Shown here: one piece after another, positions 46,088 through 59,185 of the stretch
How the letters are laid out: each line of letters begins with the position of its first letter
Position numbering within the stretch: the first letter of the stretch is position 1
DNA from: Bugula neritina
Taxonomy: Eukaryota; Bryozoa; Gymnolaemata; Cheilostomatida; Bugulidae
Reading direction: 5' to 3'
NCBI GenBank assembly: GCA_964035545.1
Contig: OZ037766.1
Coordinates: 17,306,222 to 17,370,221, forward strand
DNA: 64,000 bases
Translations under genes and position numbers: made by a program
Notes under the pieces: model-generated
Told to the model about the DNA's origin: nothing
Databases searched by the model: none
The model's input: the letters and a program-made list of their open reading frames with translations, nothing else

Positions 46088-49000
46088 AGTTGGATATCTT
46101 GAGAGATCTACAAGAAATAAACATGTATCTACTATCTACATATCAAGTTGTGCAAACTAATGCCCAACAAATATTACTGCTGTTTCATCACACATTATTA
46201 AACATCTTCAAGGGTGAAGGTTGTAGGAAGTGTGAAAATAGTTTTAACAAGTTTATACTTCCAATATATATTTTCACAAACCAATTTATTTTCTACAGAT
46301 TTGCTAACAGCATTTGGCTAGCTGAAAATCCATAAAATCACATTTTGTCATTTAAAAACATTTTAAATTCAGTTTCTTTTGGTCTCAGAAACTTGTGACA
46401 TATTGTCAGGTTAAGCACGTACATTCAGATGTATGGACACAGTAGTGACACGAACAACTAATGACAAATTCAATGTAATATTCTGAGTATTCATTCCTTT
46501 GTAGTAATGTACAATTTTTAGTAATAAGAACCAAGTGCACCCAAGCATAGAAAAAAGACTTAAATTCCCATAAACACAGCTTCTTCTTTAATTCAACACC
46601 AATATAGGCTTGTATAAACACACTACCCTTTTATGTGAAATTATATCTATGTTACTGCTTTTGTTGAAAACTTGCCGAAGAAGAAAAAACTGATTTCACA
46701 TGGTGCTAGAGTTTGCTGAGTAAGTCTATCCACCACGTGATATCAGGCTCTCACACTCCATGCAATTCCTCCACCAAGCCTTATCTCTCCACTCTTTCAG
46801 TCACCCTGAAGTCACCATGCACTACTTATAAGCTATTGAGTAAGATGACTAATAGTAAGGGTCGGCACTATGAGGAGCGGCTCACTTATCAAGTGGAGAA
46901 GGAAAGTATTCACCCAACATTATTGACACAATCATCAGCCAGTGTGATTACTTTAATGATGCAAGAAGATGCTACCAAATGCACTTTTCCCATAGCAATG
47001 ACACATAATTGATAATTGAAATTTCTTCTTACGAAAAGACTTTAATAATTTTTATAGGAGCACAATTACATTTATGAAAAATTTTCTCAGGAAAATCATC
47101 TTTTGAAGATTACTTTGAAGCTATATCTTAGCAGTGATGGTCATTCTGTTGATTATCAACATATAGACTGCACTGATTTCACATGGTGCTAGAAATTCAA
47201 ATATTCTACGCATCACAGGAAGCCAGGACAGTCACATAGTGGCACCGAGGAGGCATTCTAACAGGTTCAAAGCTCTTCATATTCCACAGACTGGCTATAC
47301 AAGTAACCGGAGTTTACAGGAACAACGCTTAGAGTGGACAGAATATGAAAGGTTAGAGAACTTACCACCAAAGAGTAGTTTGTATGATCAGGGTGCTGAA
47401 GGAATACTTGCTATCAATATATCCCACAGTGGCAGTATATCCCACAGTGGATTGTAACCTTGCCAGCCAAGCTACTTTGTGTAGACACTAATTGATCCAG
47501 TTAGCTGTCTAGCAACACTGCCTGCAAGCAACACAACAAACACATATTAACAAAAGAGCATAAAACTAGAATAACCTGATTGGTTGTGGTGTAGTTGCAA
47601 GATTTCTATAGCCTTTTGTTAAAATTCAAATGCAAAATAAAAAGTATTGTATTTGTATTCATTGAATATTAAATATATGCATACACACTTGAAAGCTATG
47701 TAAATGTGAGAGCTTGGAGTTTATATCTAGTAGTGAGTTCTATTGATTCACTATTGATTAACCTATATTATATGTATCCAAAAGCTTGGACTGAAAGCTT
47801 ATATTCCTGAAATAACTAGTGAATAAAGAAGCAATAAACGAAATTCGCTCAGTAGAGGCAGGTGCAAAAATGTCGTTTTTTAAATCACATGATAAGAAGG
47901 TATCTGACTTTGAAAGCAAGCAATCAGAATTCAACTCCAAACTCCTAAATCATAGACACAATTTTTCAGTAAAAGAGCTAATAATATATTTGAATGATTA
48001 AAAGAGTATCAACTAATAATCTTACACTATTAAAGAAAAAAGTCACATTGAAATGTAGTTAGTGCATATAAATAACATAAAGTCCAGTGTAGTACTAAGA
48101 GTGGAACTGCACACTGAAAAGACTAGACCGCTAGTAGTAATCGCACCTAGGCTAGTTACCAACACCTGGATGATTGATGATAAATCATGCCTTTACAGTT
48201 TACACCAAGCTAGTCAACTTCCTGTCATGCATGGTCCAAACTGGTCCAATGCCAAACGCACAAAATGGCACACATGCAAGATGGCTGCATTCATACTAAT
48301 CAATTCTATAGAGTCGTTTGATTAGCCTACTTTAGCTAATATCAACAACCAATAAAAAGGAGGAAAAAGAGCGGCAATGAAACAATGGAGATGGACATGC
48401 TTCAAACAAAAAGGCGTTCTCTGTAACGCTATACTAAAGACAGTAGAAAAACAGACTTAATATAAAATTATTTCCCTTTATCTTGGCCTAATTTTTAAAC
48501 TATAGGTTATTATAGAAAACAAATGGCTAACATGGTTGACTCAAGATAACTAATATAATATAAACGAACCTGCAACTGAACATGAGCTAAGACTCAATAA
48601 AAAACTAACTGGAACAAAACGTGAGTAAGAGGAAAAGCAGATGTAATTAGGGCGTGTACCGTTCAAGTGTCAAGGAACAAGACGAATAACTTAGATTTAT
48701 TCTTACTAAAAATAACCAATAGATTTGCTCAATGAAGTATGCTGAATCTAGACTGAATAAAATTACTGCGCTATCAACTCTTCATAGAATGTTACTACTA
48801 CGCTATTAGTACTGGATAGTGATTTCAAAAGAACACAGTATCTTAAAAGAAGCCAATATGGTTGACATAATATATGAGCAGCATCCAGTGCCTTGGCATA
48901 TAATAGGCTGATGTTACCTGAAATATATTCAGTAAAAGCTAGTTTTCTTAAAATAAAGATAACATGTGACCAAAACCTTATGCTAAACCATGTAGTACCT

Positions 49001-49727
49001 ATTTTAGGACTAACTTAAATGAGAAATTTAAAGTTGGTCTTCTTATCATAATTTTGTTGAATAGAAAAAAGCAAAGCATGTTCAAGTTACCTAGGTACTT
49101 GGTGTTGCTCACTTTTACGTGAGGATACGGACAAATAAGATGATGCTATCACTAAATTTACAGTTACTAACCTGGCAGAGTCACAACACGGACTTTTCCC
49201 AAAGTAAGTTACACTAAAGCTGGAGACCAAAACTTCCAATGGTCTAGAAATGCAACTCTTTTGTAGCCAAAATATTGAGCCTAAAACAACAGTGAATGAA
49301 TGGAAATATGTGAAAATGGTCAATACCATCACAATGTAAAAGAGCTCTGTGATAAACTCAAAACAACCATTCATTGAATTTGTTGTTTTACTGTGTGTAG
49401 AACAACAAAGAAAAAAAAAAAGAAAGAAAAGAACACAATTCTTTTAAATGAGACATTTACACACGCTGAGTAAAAATTGCCAACACTCACCTATTTGCAC
49501 ATGGATTCAACCACTCACCAGTACACTATATACTTCAAACATCAGGCTACATTGATGGAGCTAACTTTATAATATTATCATGTCTTGAGTGAATGTAAAC
49601 CAATAAAACTTTTAGTCGTGATATTGATAAGGGGAGAGTAACTTAGATACGAAGTAAATATTAGCACAGCCCACCAGCACTACGCATACCTGCTAACATC
49701 ATCTCCAAATAAAATACTACTATCAAG
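46088..49727. other. Spacer between the unrecognised gene and ALG12
   Basis: No confident gene. An exact 22-base direct repeat (core tgatttcacatggtgctaga) occurs at 46689-46710 and 47172-47193. The second copy is followed by an open frame at 47239-47457 (APRRHSNRFKAL..., ending ISHSGL) of unknown nature. The remainder is AT-rich with nothing recognisable. Confidence 0.5.
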
Positions 49728-49733
49728 TTTATT
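49728..49733 (-). other. Polyadenylation signal AATAAA for ALG12
   Basis: TTTATT on the + strand, about 195 bases beyond the ALG12 stop codon in the direction of transcription. Confidence 0.5.
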
Positions 49734-49928
49734 TGATATTTAGCATACAATCAACACTTAGAAATAGTACGAACTACTATTTTACAAGAACCATATTATG
49801 AAGCCATTTAAAGCCATTAACAATTACAATAGAACAGGGTTTGCCATGCAAAAACAAAGGTTAGAGTAAATAAATGATCTATTAGTAATTTAAGCTTGCA
49901 ACTAAAGAACAAAAGTTTTACACTATGC

Positions 49929-52900
49929 CTACTTATTTTTGGATTGAAAGATCCAAACGCAGGGAGCCAGTTTAATATCAATGAAGGGGTAACGTTTAGA
50001 CAATTGTGTGCCTTTAAAGCACATTTCTGTGTGTACATATTTATAAGTAGTGGAATATTTAGCAACAATTGTTTGGGTTTCATGTTCATCAGGTGTGCCC
50101 ACTAGCAGATGCGTGTATGCCCTCTCTTCTATTTTTGCTGCTACTATTTCTGGATCCTCAGTCTTGTCATATCTAAAAGTTGTAAATTGTATTGTACCGC
50201 AGGTTTGGGGGGGGGGGGGAAACATGTAAACATATTTTAGTCATATTATGCATATTTAAAGAGATCATACAAAACCCATCTGGCTTACATGTAAAAATAC
50301 TCATGCTAGTAATTTCATTAGGATTTAATAAATTTCAATATTGGCTGGCACTATTTTCAATGCAATAACTTGTATGAATATTTTAAATTACGGGTTATTG
50401 CATTTTAACAATGCAGCTAGAATACAATATAATTACTTAGAATTGTAATTGTTTGCATTCATTAAACATCTTTAACACTAAACAAAAAAAGAAGGCAACT
50501 TTACAAATTTTCGCAAATGTTTATTAATGTTGGCTATTATAGTAGTTGCGGATTCTTTTATAGTTAGAACTTGCTGGCAAATGTTACTGAATCAAGTTAA
50601 TTTGCAAGTTGAATAGCCCTAGACAATTTTCTTTTGAAAGAATATTTGCTGCTCAGGCTACAATATTTTCGCATTACAAATAAAGCAACATTTTAAAGAA
50701 TGACTGATAAACTAACACCTGTGACGAAAGCATAGTTTATGATTGACCCCGAGTGATGGATATACCTGAGCAGCTCCACAGACCAATGTGTGCAAGAAAT
50801 CTGAAGGTACTCTTAACATACAAGTTAGAGTATAGCCAGTGACTATGCAGAAAGCCAGGAAAAGGCTACTAAAGGCCTGGCCTCACGATCGTGAGAATCA
50901 CACGAAATCGCGTGACGATTTTCGTGAGTTATCCTCTTGTTTTGACCAGCCACACACTCGTCGGACGAAACACATAATAAATAGTCCGTGAATGAGTCTT
51001 GCACGAGGTACAAACAGCAGAAAATTGTCAAATAGAGAAACGTGGTAGAAAGGAAATAATTACTGTTGCTAAAATTCTATTGATCAATCAAATGGTACTT
51101 GTCGTCGATTGTGATTTTTTGTCCATCGTCATCGTTGTGTACACCCAACGATGACAATTTCGTTTGAATTCCCTCAAATTTTCTCGTACAAATAATTTTT
51201 CGTGTGATTCTCACGATCGTATGGCCAGGCCTTAAGTTAGCTTACTGAAAATTCTCTGCCACTTTTATTACTGTGAAAAGTCAGGGTTTTTTTATGTTGA
51301 AGTCCAAAACTAACAATCATTTTACCAATGAAAAAAATATTTAACAATTTTCTCCCTTGTGTTTACACTCAAAAGCATTAAACAATTTTAATACATGCAT
51401 TCAAAACCTTGGCAAAGGGTTTACTAGTAAAGCAGCATTTAATTGTCATCAATCGCTCATGTATGAAAACTACTGAGAGGCTGAGATGGTAACCCTGTAT
51501 AGAGAAGAATATTATTGCAGTGGCAACATGTTCAATAGTACAGGGCATTGTTGGGCAAGGTGTGCTAGAGTGACCATCAGGACATTTGAATGTTGCCTTT
51601 AACACAACTTTCAGCTGTTGAATCTACTGGGTAACAATAAAAAAATGAAAATCTCAAAGTATATTCTTAAACCTTAAATAAAATTTCTTTATCAAGTCCA
51701 ACAATTCAAAATGGGAATTTATAACAGTAGGTGAAAGACTATACCTATGCAGATGAGCAGCTATAGTTTTTAAAGTAAAATAAAAAACGCATATGCTATT
51801 ATTTACACCCCTTTCAAACATCTAGTTTTCATGGTACAAAAAGGAATATAAAAGAAAATTAAGGGAACAACTCCTAACTGACTGTACACTGTACTAATTT
51901 GGATCACAATGTTGTCAAGAAGTATTATAACCAAATATTGCACAAGAATGTGAACATAATCTAATTTAAGAAACATTACTGGACTAGTGAAGTGAGCAAA
52001 CATTTTGTTAGACTTACAGAACCCATTAATTCATTCACACCTATTGCACAAGAAAGCAAGCGGAAATTGTTTTTCTTTGCTCAACTTCATGTGAGTGATT
52101 GAATTAAGTTATAAATTAGCAGTATTTTGAAGAGTAAAGATTTAGCTAAGCTGATTTAACATACTACATTAATATATCAATACCAATAACATACTTCAAC
52201 AAAAAGTGATGTTATCATTTGTATGTTGGTCCTAGATTGATGAGATACCTGCGACATGTTTCATAGGAATTTCTAGAATTTTACAAAAACACCAATGTAA
52301 TCAAAACATGATGAGCAGTTACTGTCATATCCCAATAATTGTACATACAGAATCAGAGAACTTTATAGTTACATGAATTACTTACTTCCAGTGATCATGT
52401 TCATGTAGAAACCTCGAGACACCAGTCTGTGCTGAGTAGGTATCTATATGTACATTGACGTCTGCAACACACCAAACAACACGTCTTTCAGAAATAACAT
52501 CCAACCATGTTACTGCAGAATACTTAATAAATAACTCTGTAATCAACATTTTCTGAAATGTATGTACTAAGTCTGAGTAGATTAAAGATGATTACTGTAG
52601 TAACTAGAGCAGTGGTTCCCAACCTTTTTCATACCATTTCCCCCTTTTATAAATGTTGACTATTAATTTCCCCCTTCTTGAAAGGTGAAAACTTTTTGTG
52701 ACTGACATAATGATGATATAGGATATAATGCAATATATTTTGTTCTATTATATTTGATTATAATATAATTATCATAATGGTGATGATATCGTTACTATTA
52801 TGTTATGCATGTATAAAACATGGAACTGCTCAATAATTAATGTTATGGCTGCAGCTGATGCTTTTGTACCAGCTGGCTCAAGTCTGCCTCTGTTTTTGAC

Positions 52901-55900
52901 CAGGCTCAACTTAAACTACTCTGCAGGTTAGGGCAGTTTTTCTTCTCTCCGAATCGATGAGAATCCTATCTCACAGAGATAGGTGGTGCTGAATGGCACC
53001 AAAACTCTGCCTTGTCAGCTATGTGTATGGAGAGTTTGCTTGTTAAAACCCAGAATGATTTTAAGTAAAACTGGCACAACTGAAAAGGTAGGTTAGAATG
53101 GCTTACTGATGCTAAATTTTCCCAAACTCAAACCCTCCACCTCCAATCGTTAAACCTCAAATTCCTACCCCAAACTCAAAACCAAACCCCCCTCAAATAC
53201 AGACCCAAAGTCATCACCTCAAACCCCACCATGAAACTCCGACCCCCAGTATTGAAAATGCGCCACCTTTACCTACTTTACCGTTTGTGCCATTATTACC
53301 TGTGCCATTTTTACCGGACACCACCCACAATACACCAATAGGAGAGGATTTCAAATCATCCTTCATTGCTGAATTGTGAACCAACTTAATAAAATTCTCT
53401 TGTAATTCCACTGGAATCTTTTCAACAGAGTATTGCAATGGGTCAAGCTAAAAATCTAGCTCTTCTTTTTTGAGAGGTAGCTCAGGGAAATACTGTTAAA
53501 ACTCCATTAGGAGTTTAGATAGATGCCCAGAAGCTTTTTGAAAACATTGTGACAGTAAAAATGTCACATGCAGCTAGTAATGGCACAAATAGAAAATTAG
53601 GTTAAAATGGTACATTTTCAATATTAGGGTTGAATTGGAGTTTTGGATTTGGGAATATTTAACACCAGTGTGCCATTTTTACCTACTTTTCCATTTGTGC
53701 CATTTTTACCTGAAATCGGAACATATTTTTCTTCTACAATATTTTTGATAGACGCCACAACTTTAGTGTAACTTTGAAAACATTGATGCTGCTATGAAAA
53801 GCAATGGTATGATGATTGCACTTCTGCATTTTTAGGTTCAGATCATTTAGTGTAGCAAATATATTTACTAGGTATGCAGTATACAGTTCATAAAGATTGG
53901 CTTGCATGGCTGCTAAAAGTTGGCCTGTTGGCTTTTGCAAATTTTTTGACCTCCATTGGAAGTAGCACAGAGAGAAGTTAGGTAGAGTGATTAATAAACA
54001 CATTCATGTAGAAGCAGACTGAGATTGCAGAATATGATTTGGTTAAATAGATGAAGGCATTTATAGATAACCATATACATGTAACTTGCAAGAGCTCAAA
54101 AAGTTTTCAACAAACTGCAGGATTTTTTTAAAGTCCAAACTCCCCCCTACAATGCCTAAATTCCCCGGGGGAATTTAGGCATTTTAGGGGGGGAATTGTC
54201 AAGATGTTATATAAGAATATAATGAAGTTGCCTTCTCTGCACTTACACTGATGACTTGGTAGTTGAGTATTCAGGTGACTTAGAGCACATCCACCAGGAT
54301 AGTTATAATATGAGACTCTGGTTAGGAAAGCAGTGAGAGCTATGTTGATGACAAGGTGGCCAAATACTCCCAAAGACAACAATGACCGCACACTGCTTTT
54401 ACTGCGATTATTCCATCTATACAAATATCATATATACATAACAGTATGGCTTATAACGTGTATGGTGACATAGATACATGTAGTTTGTAATTACTGCTAC
54501 TCAACACTCCTGGTGTATTAAAATTGTAAATCTTCTGTATTGTGCTTTATCTTTCAAGTCACACTGTTGTTAATATCTAAATTAACTCTGCTTCACAATA
54601 TATTATGTTGCTGTGTGAACATTTTGACAAAGCTCAATACAACATAGCTTACTGAGAGTGGTATATTAACAAAGCACGTGACTCACTATTATAGCTGGGC
54701 ATATTGAGAGTTATTTATACCTATTAGAGGGCACATAACTCTAATATTGAAAACTGGAGTTCAGAAGTGTTCATAATAAATTGATAAAAATAATATATAC
54801 ACTGTATATCTTCCAACACACTCTGTAACATACTGTATAAACAGCATACTGTATAAACAGCATACTGTATAACATACTGTATTATAACACACTGTACACA
54901 CATACTGCATAGATAACACGCTGTATAAAAAAACATACTGTATAACTAACATACTGTACAATATACTGTATAACTAACATACTGTATAATATACTGTATA
55001 ACTAACATACTGTACAATATACTGTATAACTAACATACTGTACAATATACTGTATAACTAACATACTGTACAATATACTGTATAACTAACATACTGTATA
55101 ATATACTGTATAACTAACATACTGTACAATATACTGTATAACTAACATACTGTATAACATACTGTATAACTAATATACTGTATAACATACTGTATAACTA
55201 ACATACTGTATAACATATTGTATAACTAACATACTGTACAATATACTGTATAACTAACATACTGTATAACATACTGTATAACTAACATACTGTACAATAT
55301 ACTGTATAAACAACTTACATGGCAGAACAAGCTCTTGCAGCTGACACGTTTAGTAGAGGAACCACGTAAAGGATAAACCGCAATTCTTTGTGGGGAAGTA
55401 AAGAATAGAGGAAGACAAATCCGAAAGCAGGAGCACAAAGGGACAAGCATCTACTATCTATAGTTAAACCCTGCAAAACTAGGATTAAACTTGACCCCAA
55501 AGCTCGAGGGAGAGCAGAGGTAAAATACCACCAGAATGGAGATGTCTATGAAAATGTTAAGAAAGCAACGCTTTACGTTCTCATATACATTCCTTCCAAA
55601 GTTCAACAACACAGTTTTAATACACAAACAGAAAAAGGGAACACAGATCTATGATGAAAATTATAACTTTCAATACTAAAATCAACATTGGTTAAAAAGA
55701 ACATATATTGCTATCGGTGCTGGTTAAGTATTGACTGTGAGAAATAACTCAACTATAACACCTTTTAGGATACACCCCATTCAGAGCTTTTATTGAGGAT
55801 GGCATTGAAATGAAAAGCTTCTCCTTCAGGCCACACCCACCGCTGCCAGTAGTAAGAGTCTATCAACACTGTGCTGCCTACAATATAAAATCAGATTTTC

Positions 55901-58826
55901 AATACTGTGTAACACAGTGACAATGTCACAAGTGCATTTTTCAGCTGCTAAAAGCTAAATTCAACATTTAGAATTGATGGCATATAGGAAATAAACAGTA
56001 GCATCAAAAATAAATCATCCAAAACAAAACAAACTGAGAAAAGAGATATAAAAGCAGGTAAAATTATTGAATAATGAAATTATGATCAAAAGAAGAACTA
56101 TTTTGAGACACAAATGAACCCCAAGAAGAACATAGAAGAGGCTACTGAAGCCAAGGTAGAGCCTGAAGTTAACAGAGAAACATGAAAGAACTTCAACAAA
56201 GCTTTACAGGGTGTATACAATGAATCGGTCAGGAACAGATCTCATGCTATCTGGGAGAGAGTGAGCAGCAGACAAATATTCAAGGTGTGGCAAAATATAG
56301 ATAAAGTAAGTCTGACAAAATTCCAGTTTTGTTATGGCAACGAAATTGGCATCAACAAGAGCAGAAAAAAGAAAAGCAGTAAAAAAGAATCAAAATACCT
56401 ATAACCACATTATGAAATAAGAAGATTTTGATACAAAAATAAATGTACCTTTATTGTAAGAGAATATATAATTATACAGCAATATACTTTACTTGAATTA
56501 ACACAGGTGTGTACACCACAGATATATTGAATGTCTGAAGACTCACCTAAACTAACAAAGCCTGTTACTGGTATCCATAAGAGTAATTGAGGGAACTTGA
56601 CGTGACCCTTTGCAAGGGAGAGCAGAAGCATGAGCCCAAAGAGTATGGCCAACTCGCACCGGAATACTATAATGGAGAAGCCAGCCAAGAACACGAATAC
56701 TCTAAGGTTGTTTCTCATCCAGTAGCTGCTGGCCAGAAGTACTAAACAGAACAAGGTGTGTTTGTAATTTGTATTATTATTTGGAGTTATCAATACATTA
56801 CTGTATTATTATTCGTAGTTGTCAATACTTTGCTTCTAGTATATGGATATAGGTTCTCAAGTTTTATCATTTGTAAATCACTTCTTGAAGACCTGACAGA
56901 ATAAAGGCAGTTAGTCGCTCGTTGTAAAAGTTCCAAGTTTTTATTTTACTGAAAGTATAATAATAATCGACTAATCAGCTAGCATTAGTTTCAAACAACA
57001 TAACAAGAAAGTGATTAGTGAGGAGTTTTATTGAATTAAATATGATGGTATCTTATAAATTAAAGTTGGGTCAATTAACAAACTGATCGAATATCAGAAG
57101 TAAATATTGTATTGACATTCAAATCTCCAAATACATTTCATCTGTTTTTAAAATAAAGCAACTCATATTACTTACCAAATATGTTGGCAAAGGAGTTAGG
57201 GAGAGGTCTGGAAGCATAGAAAAGGAAGTGAAACTGAGTGGCAAGAATAAGACAACTCCACGTGGCTACACTTGCTCCGAATACTCTTCTCACAGTGATA
57301 GTGAAATGAAGATAAGATGACATAACTAGCCCTGCTAGTACCCCTCTCACTACAATGCACCGGCACCACTATCAGCCCTTTGTGTATGCACAACATTAAG
57401 GCTAACAGACTGCGTTTAGATAACAGATTGAGAAAATTTGTTAATTAAAATTCTGCACTTGCATAGTAAAAGATTTACTGAAAAATTAAAAATCCCAACT
57501 TCAAATTGTTACAAAGCATAACAATAAATGACTTGTATTCACACTGGTATGAGTGAGTGCATCTAAATATATTTACTACAGTGTCAAGATAGTAACCTAC
57601 AGTATGGCACGTGTTCATCTCAATGAAAGAGCACAACCAAAAGTAGATGCGGTACAAATGATATTGACAGGAAATAGTTTTCATACCCTAACCTGCATAC
57701 TGAAGGTAAAGTTTGGTCGTTTGGCTAAACAGCAATTGAAATGGAAAAGAAACATATCCCACAAGCATACTGCCAATGAACGTCCTGGGAACTGGACCAG
57801 GAAATTGTACGTGGTCAAACTACAAGCACAGAACCAACAGTTTTTTGAAACAACCAATATACAATCAAAGATGAGAACTAATTGCCACAGAAAACAATTG
57901 TTATGAAGAGCTGTTACATTCCATGATGATTGACAATATTCAATGGGAATGAGTAGATAACAAGACCAAACTAGTTTGATTTACACCTGTAACAAAAAAG
58001 TAAAGCTTAAGGAAAAATAAATCATGCATTGATTATTCAATAAGTCTACACAGAAAAACGCAATAACTAAAAATAACTCCATTTGTATTCATTTAGATTT
58101 ATGAATAATCAAGATTAGGAGTAACGAAATAGCAGCACATGACTCATCTGTAAGGCATATACTAGTAGAGTGTACCATAACCATGATAAATTATTTTTCT
58201 TCTTTCACCCCAATATTAAGAAAATTGTTCAGTTAAGGTTTGATTTCAGCCAAATATTTTGAGAGGTGAACAGCTATATATTGGGGAAGTTTGTTTAAAA
58301 TATTGGAACTATTTTCTAATAAAGATTATTAAACAAAACTATATTATTCTATCAATACATATATCTTTGAAAACAGTTTGCCTAAAAAACAAAGGTTAAC
58401 ACTAAAAACACACCTAATGCAAAAAAATTAAAAAGAGGTGTTAAGTATAGTTCAGTTTAATGATACATTTTCTTTATCAGTTATTTTATAATTTCTGGTT
58501 CTGATCTTACCTAGACCAATTGAGAAGTGATAAAATAATTGATCAACTTCATCAAATATTACTTGTAAAACTGGTGAATGATGACATGAAACAATGTGCG
58601 CGCTACTATTTTAAAGACAAATTACTGCTTGTGTGACTGGGCCTTTCAAAATAGTAACAGGGAAATAATATAAATATAATTTAGTATTCACCTGAGAAAT
58701 GTTCAATTTGTGGTAGAGGTGATCATGAATTGCCTGCAAATTAAAACTTTCCTCAACTTTCGTATATGGGCACACTAATATATATAGGAGGGCCAGCAGC
58801 AAAACAACACCCCAGGCTAATGTCAT
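49929..58826 (-). CDS. ALG12: ALG12, dolichyl-P-mannose alpha-1,6-mannosyltransferase, complete
   Basis: Adds the eighth mannose (alpha-1,6) to the lipid-linked N-glycan precursor in the ER lumen; a multi-pass glycosyltransferase of family GT22. Nine exons join in phase: 58692-58826, 57693-57819, 57176-57349, 56547-56741, 55774-55877, 55319-55545, 54247-54416, 52386-52461 and 49929-50172, giving 483 residues (human about 488). Family signatures in order: [14 protein letters not shown] (19-32), [90 protein letters not shown] (the HKE-x-RF motif, 296-302), YYNYPGG and [15 protein letters not shown]. The exon at 55774 must end with donor gtatcc rather than gtgtat to keep the frame into TSPFWWYF. 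An acceptor-like ttgttacag lies just upstream of the ATG, so a 5' non-coding exon, or a short N-terminal extension, is possible. The introns hold a MITE, fold-back repeats, a large palindrome and a minisatellite. Confidence 0.95.
50873..51232. mobile_element. MITE, PIF/Harbinger-like, with TAA target duplication
   Basis: The ends read aggcctggcctcacgatcgt and, from the other side, aggcctggccatacgatcgt, continuing as gagaatcacacgaaa in both arms (about 35 bp with one or two mismatches). TAA flanks both ends (50870-50872 and 51233-51235), the three-base target typical of the PIF/Harbinger superfamily. No coding capacity. In the last ALG12 intron. Confidence 0.85.
53053..53316. repeat. Fold-back repeat family (copy B)
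   Basis: The left side has gtaaaactggcacaactg; the right side has gtgccattattacctgtgcc and tttaccgg. The middle is C-rich with caaaccc units, as in the copy at 14660-14889. In an ALG12 intron. Confidence 0.6.
53575..53712. repeat. Fold-back repeat family (copy C), with clear inverted ends
   Basis: The left end, aatggcacaaatagaaaatt, mirrors the right end, whose reverse complement gives ggtaaaaatggcacaaatgg. This compact copy (about 140 bases) lacks the C-rich centre of copies A and B. In the same ALG12 intron as copy B. Confidence 0.65.
54139..54195. repeat. Near-perfect palindrome of about 55 bases
   Basis: Arms aatgcctaaattcccc (54151-54166) and its exact reverse complement (54168-54183) surround one G. 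The match continues outward through C-rich and G-rich runs with one mismatch, to about 27 bases per arm. It lies in an ALG12 intron, about 50 bases past the exon 54247-54416 donor. Confidence 0.9.
54822..55312. repeat. 28-bp minisatellite of actgtataactaacat-type units
   Basis: About 16 tandem copies of a 28-base unit composed of actgtataactaacat plus actgtacaatat, with variants at the left end. It fills half of the intron after exon 55319-55545 and ends within about six bases of that exon's 5' splice site. Confidence 0.95.
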
Positions 58827-59185
58827 TTTCAGAAAATTTCTTTTGCTGTAACAAAAAACAGAATATAAATTCAGAATCGGATACTATTGACTTACACAAC
58901 TTAACAAGTGTGATGGTGGTGTGACACACATTGGGTATTAACAGATGACTTAAATATTTTAAACGTCTAAATAATTATTGTCTAATTGTATACTCTTGAA
59001 CTCTGCATGTTACTTCCAAACATAATCCTACAAACCAGATGAACAATCTTTGCATGCTTAAGTTCACTGATAGCTACTTAGTTGATAATGACAATTTCCA
59101 AAATAAAAACAACAAAGAGCTGCCACATGAGTATTTTTAAACTACACAAGAGGTTGTAGTAAGCAGCATTTCAATGGTATACATA

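Noticed and set aside
57553-57906. 117-residue + strand frame
   Set aside because: It is antisense to ALG12 exon 57693-57819, whose - strand frame matches the family (FPGPVPRTF).
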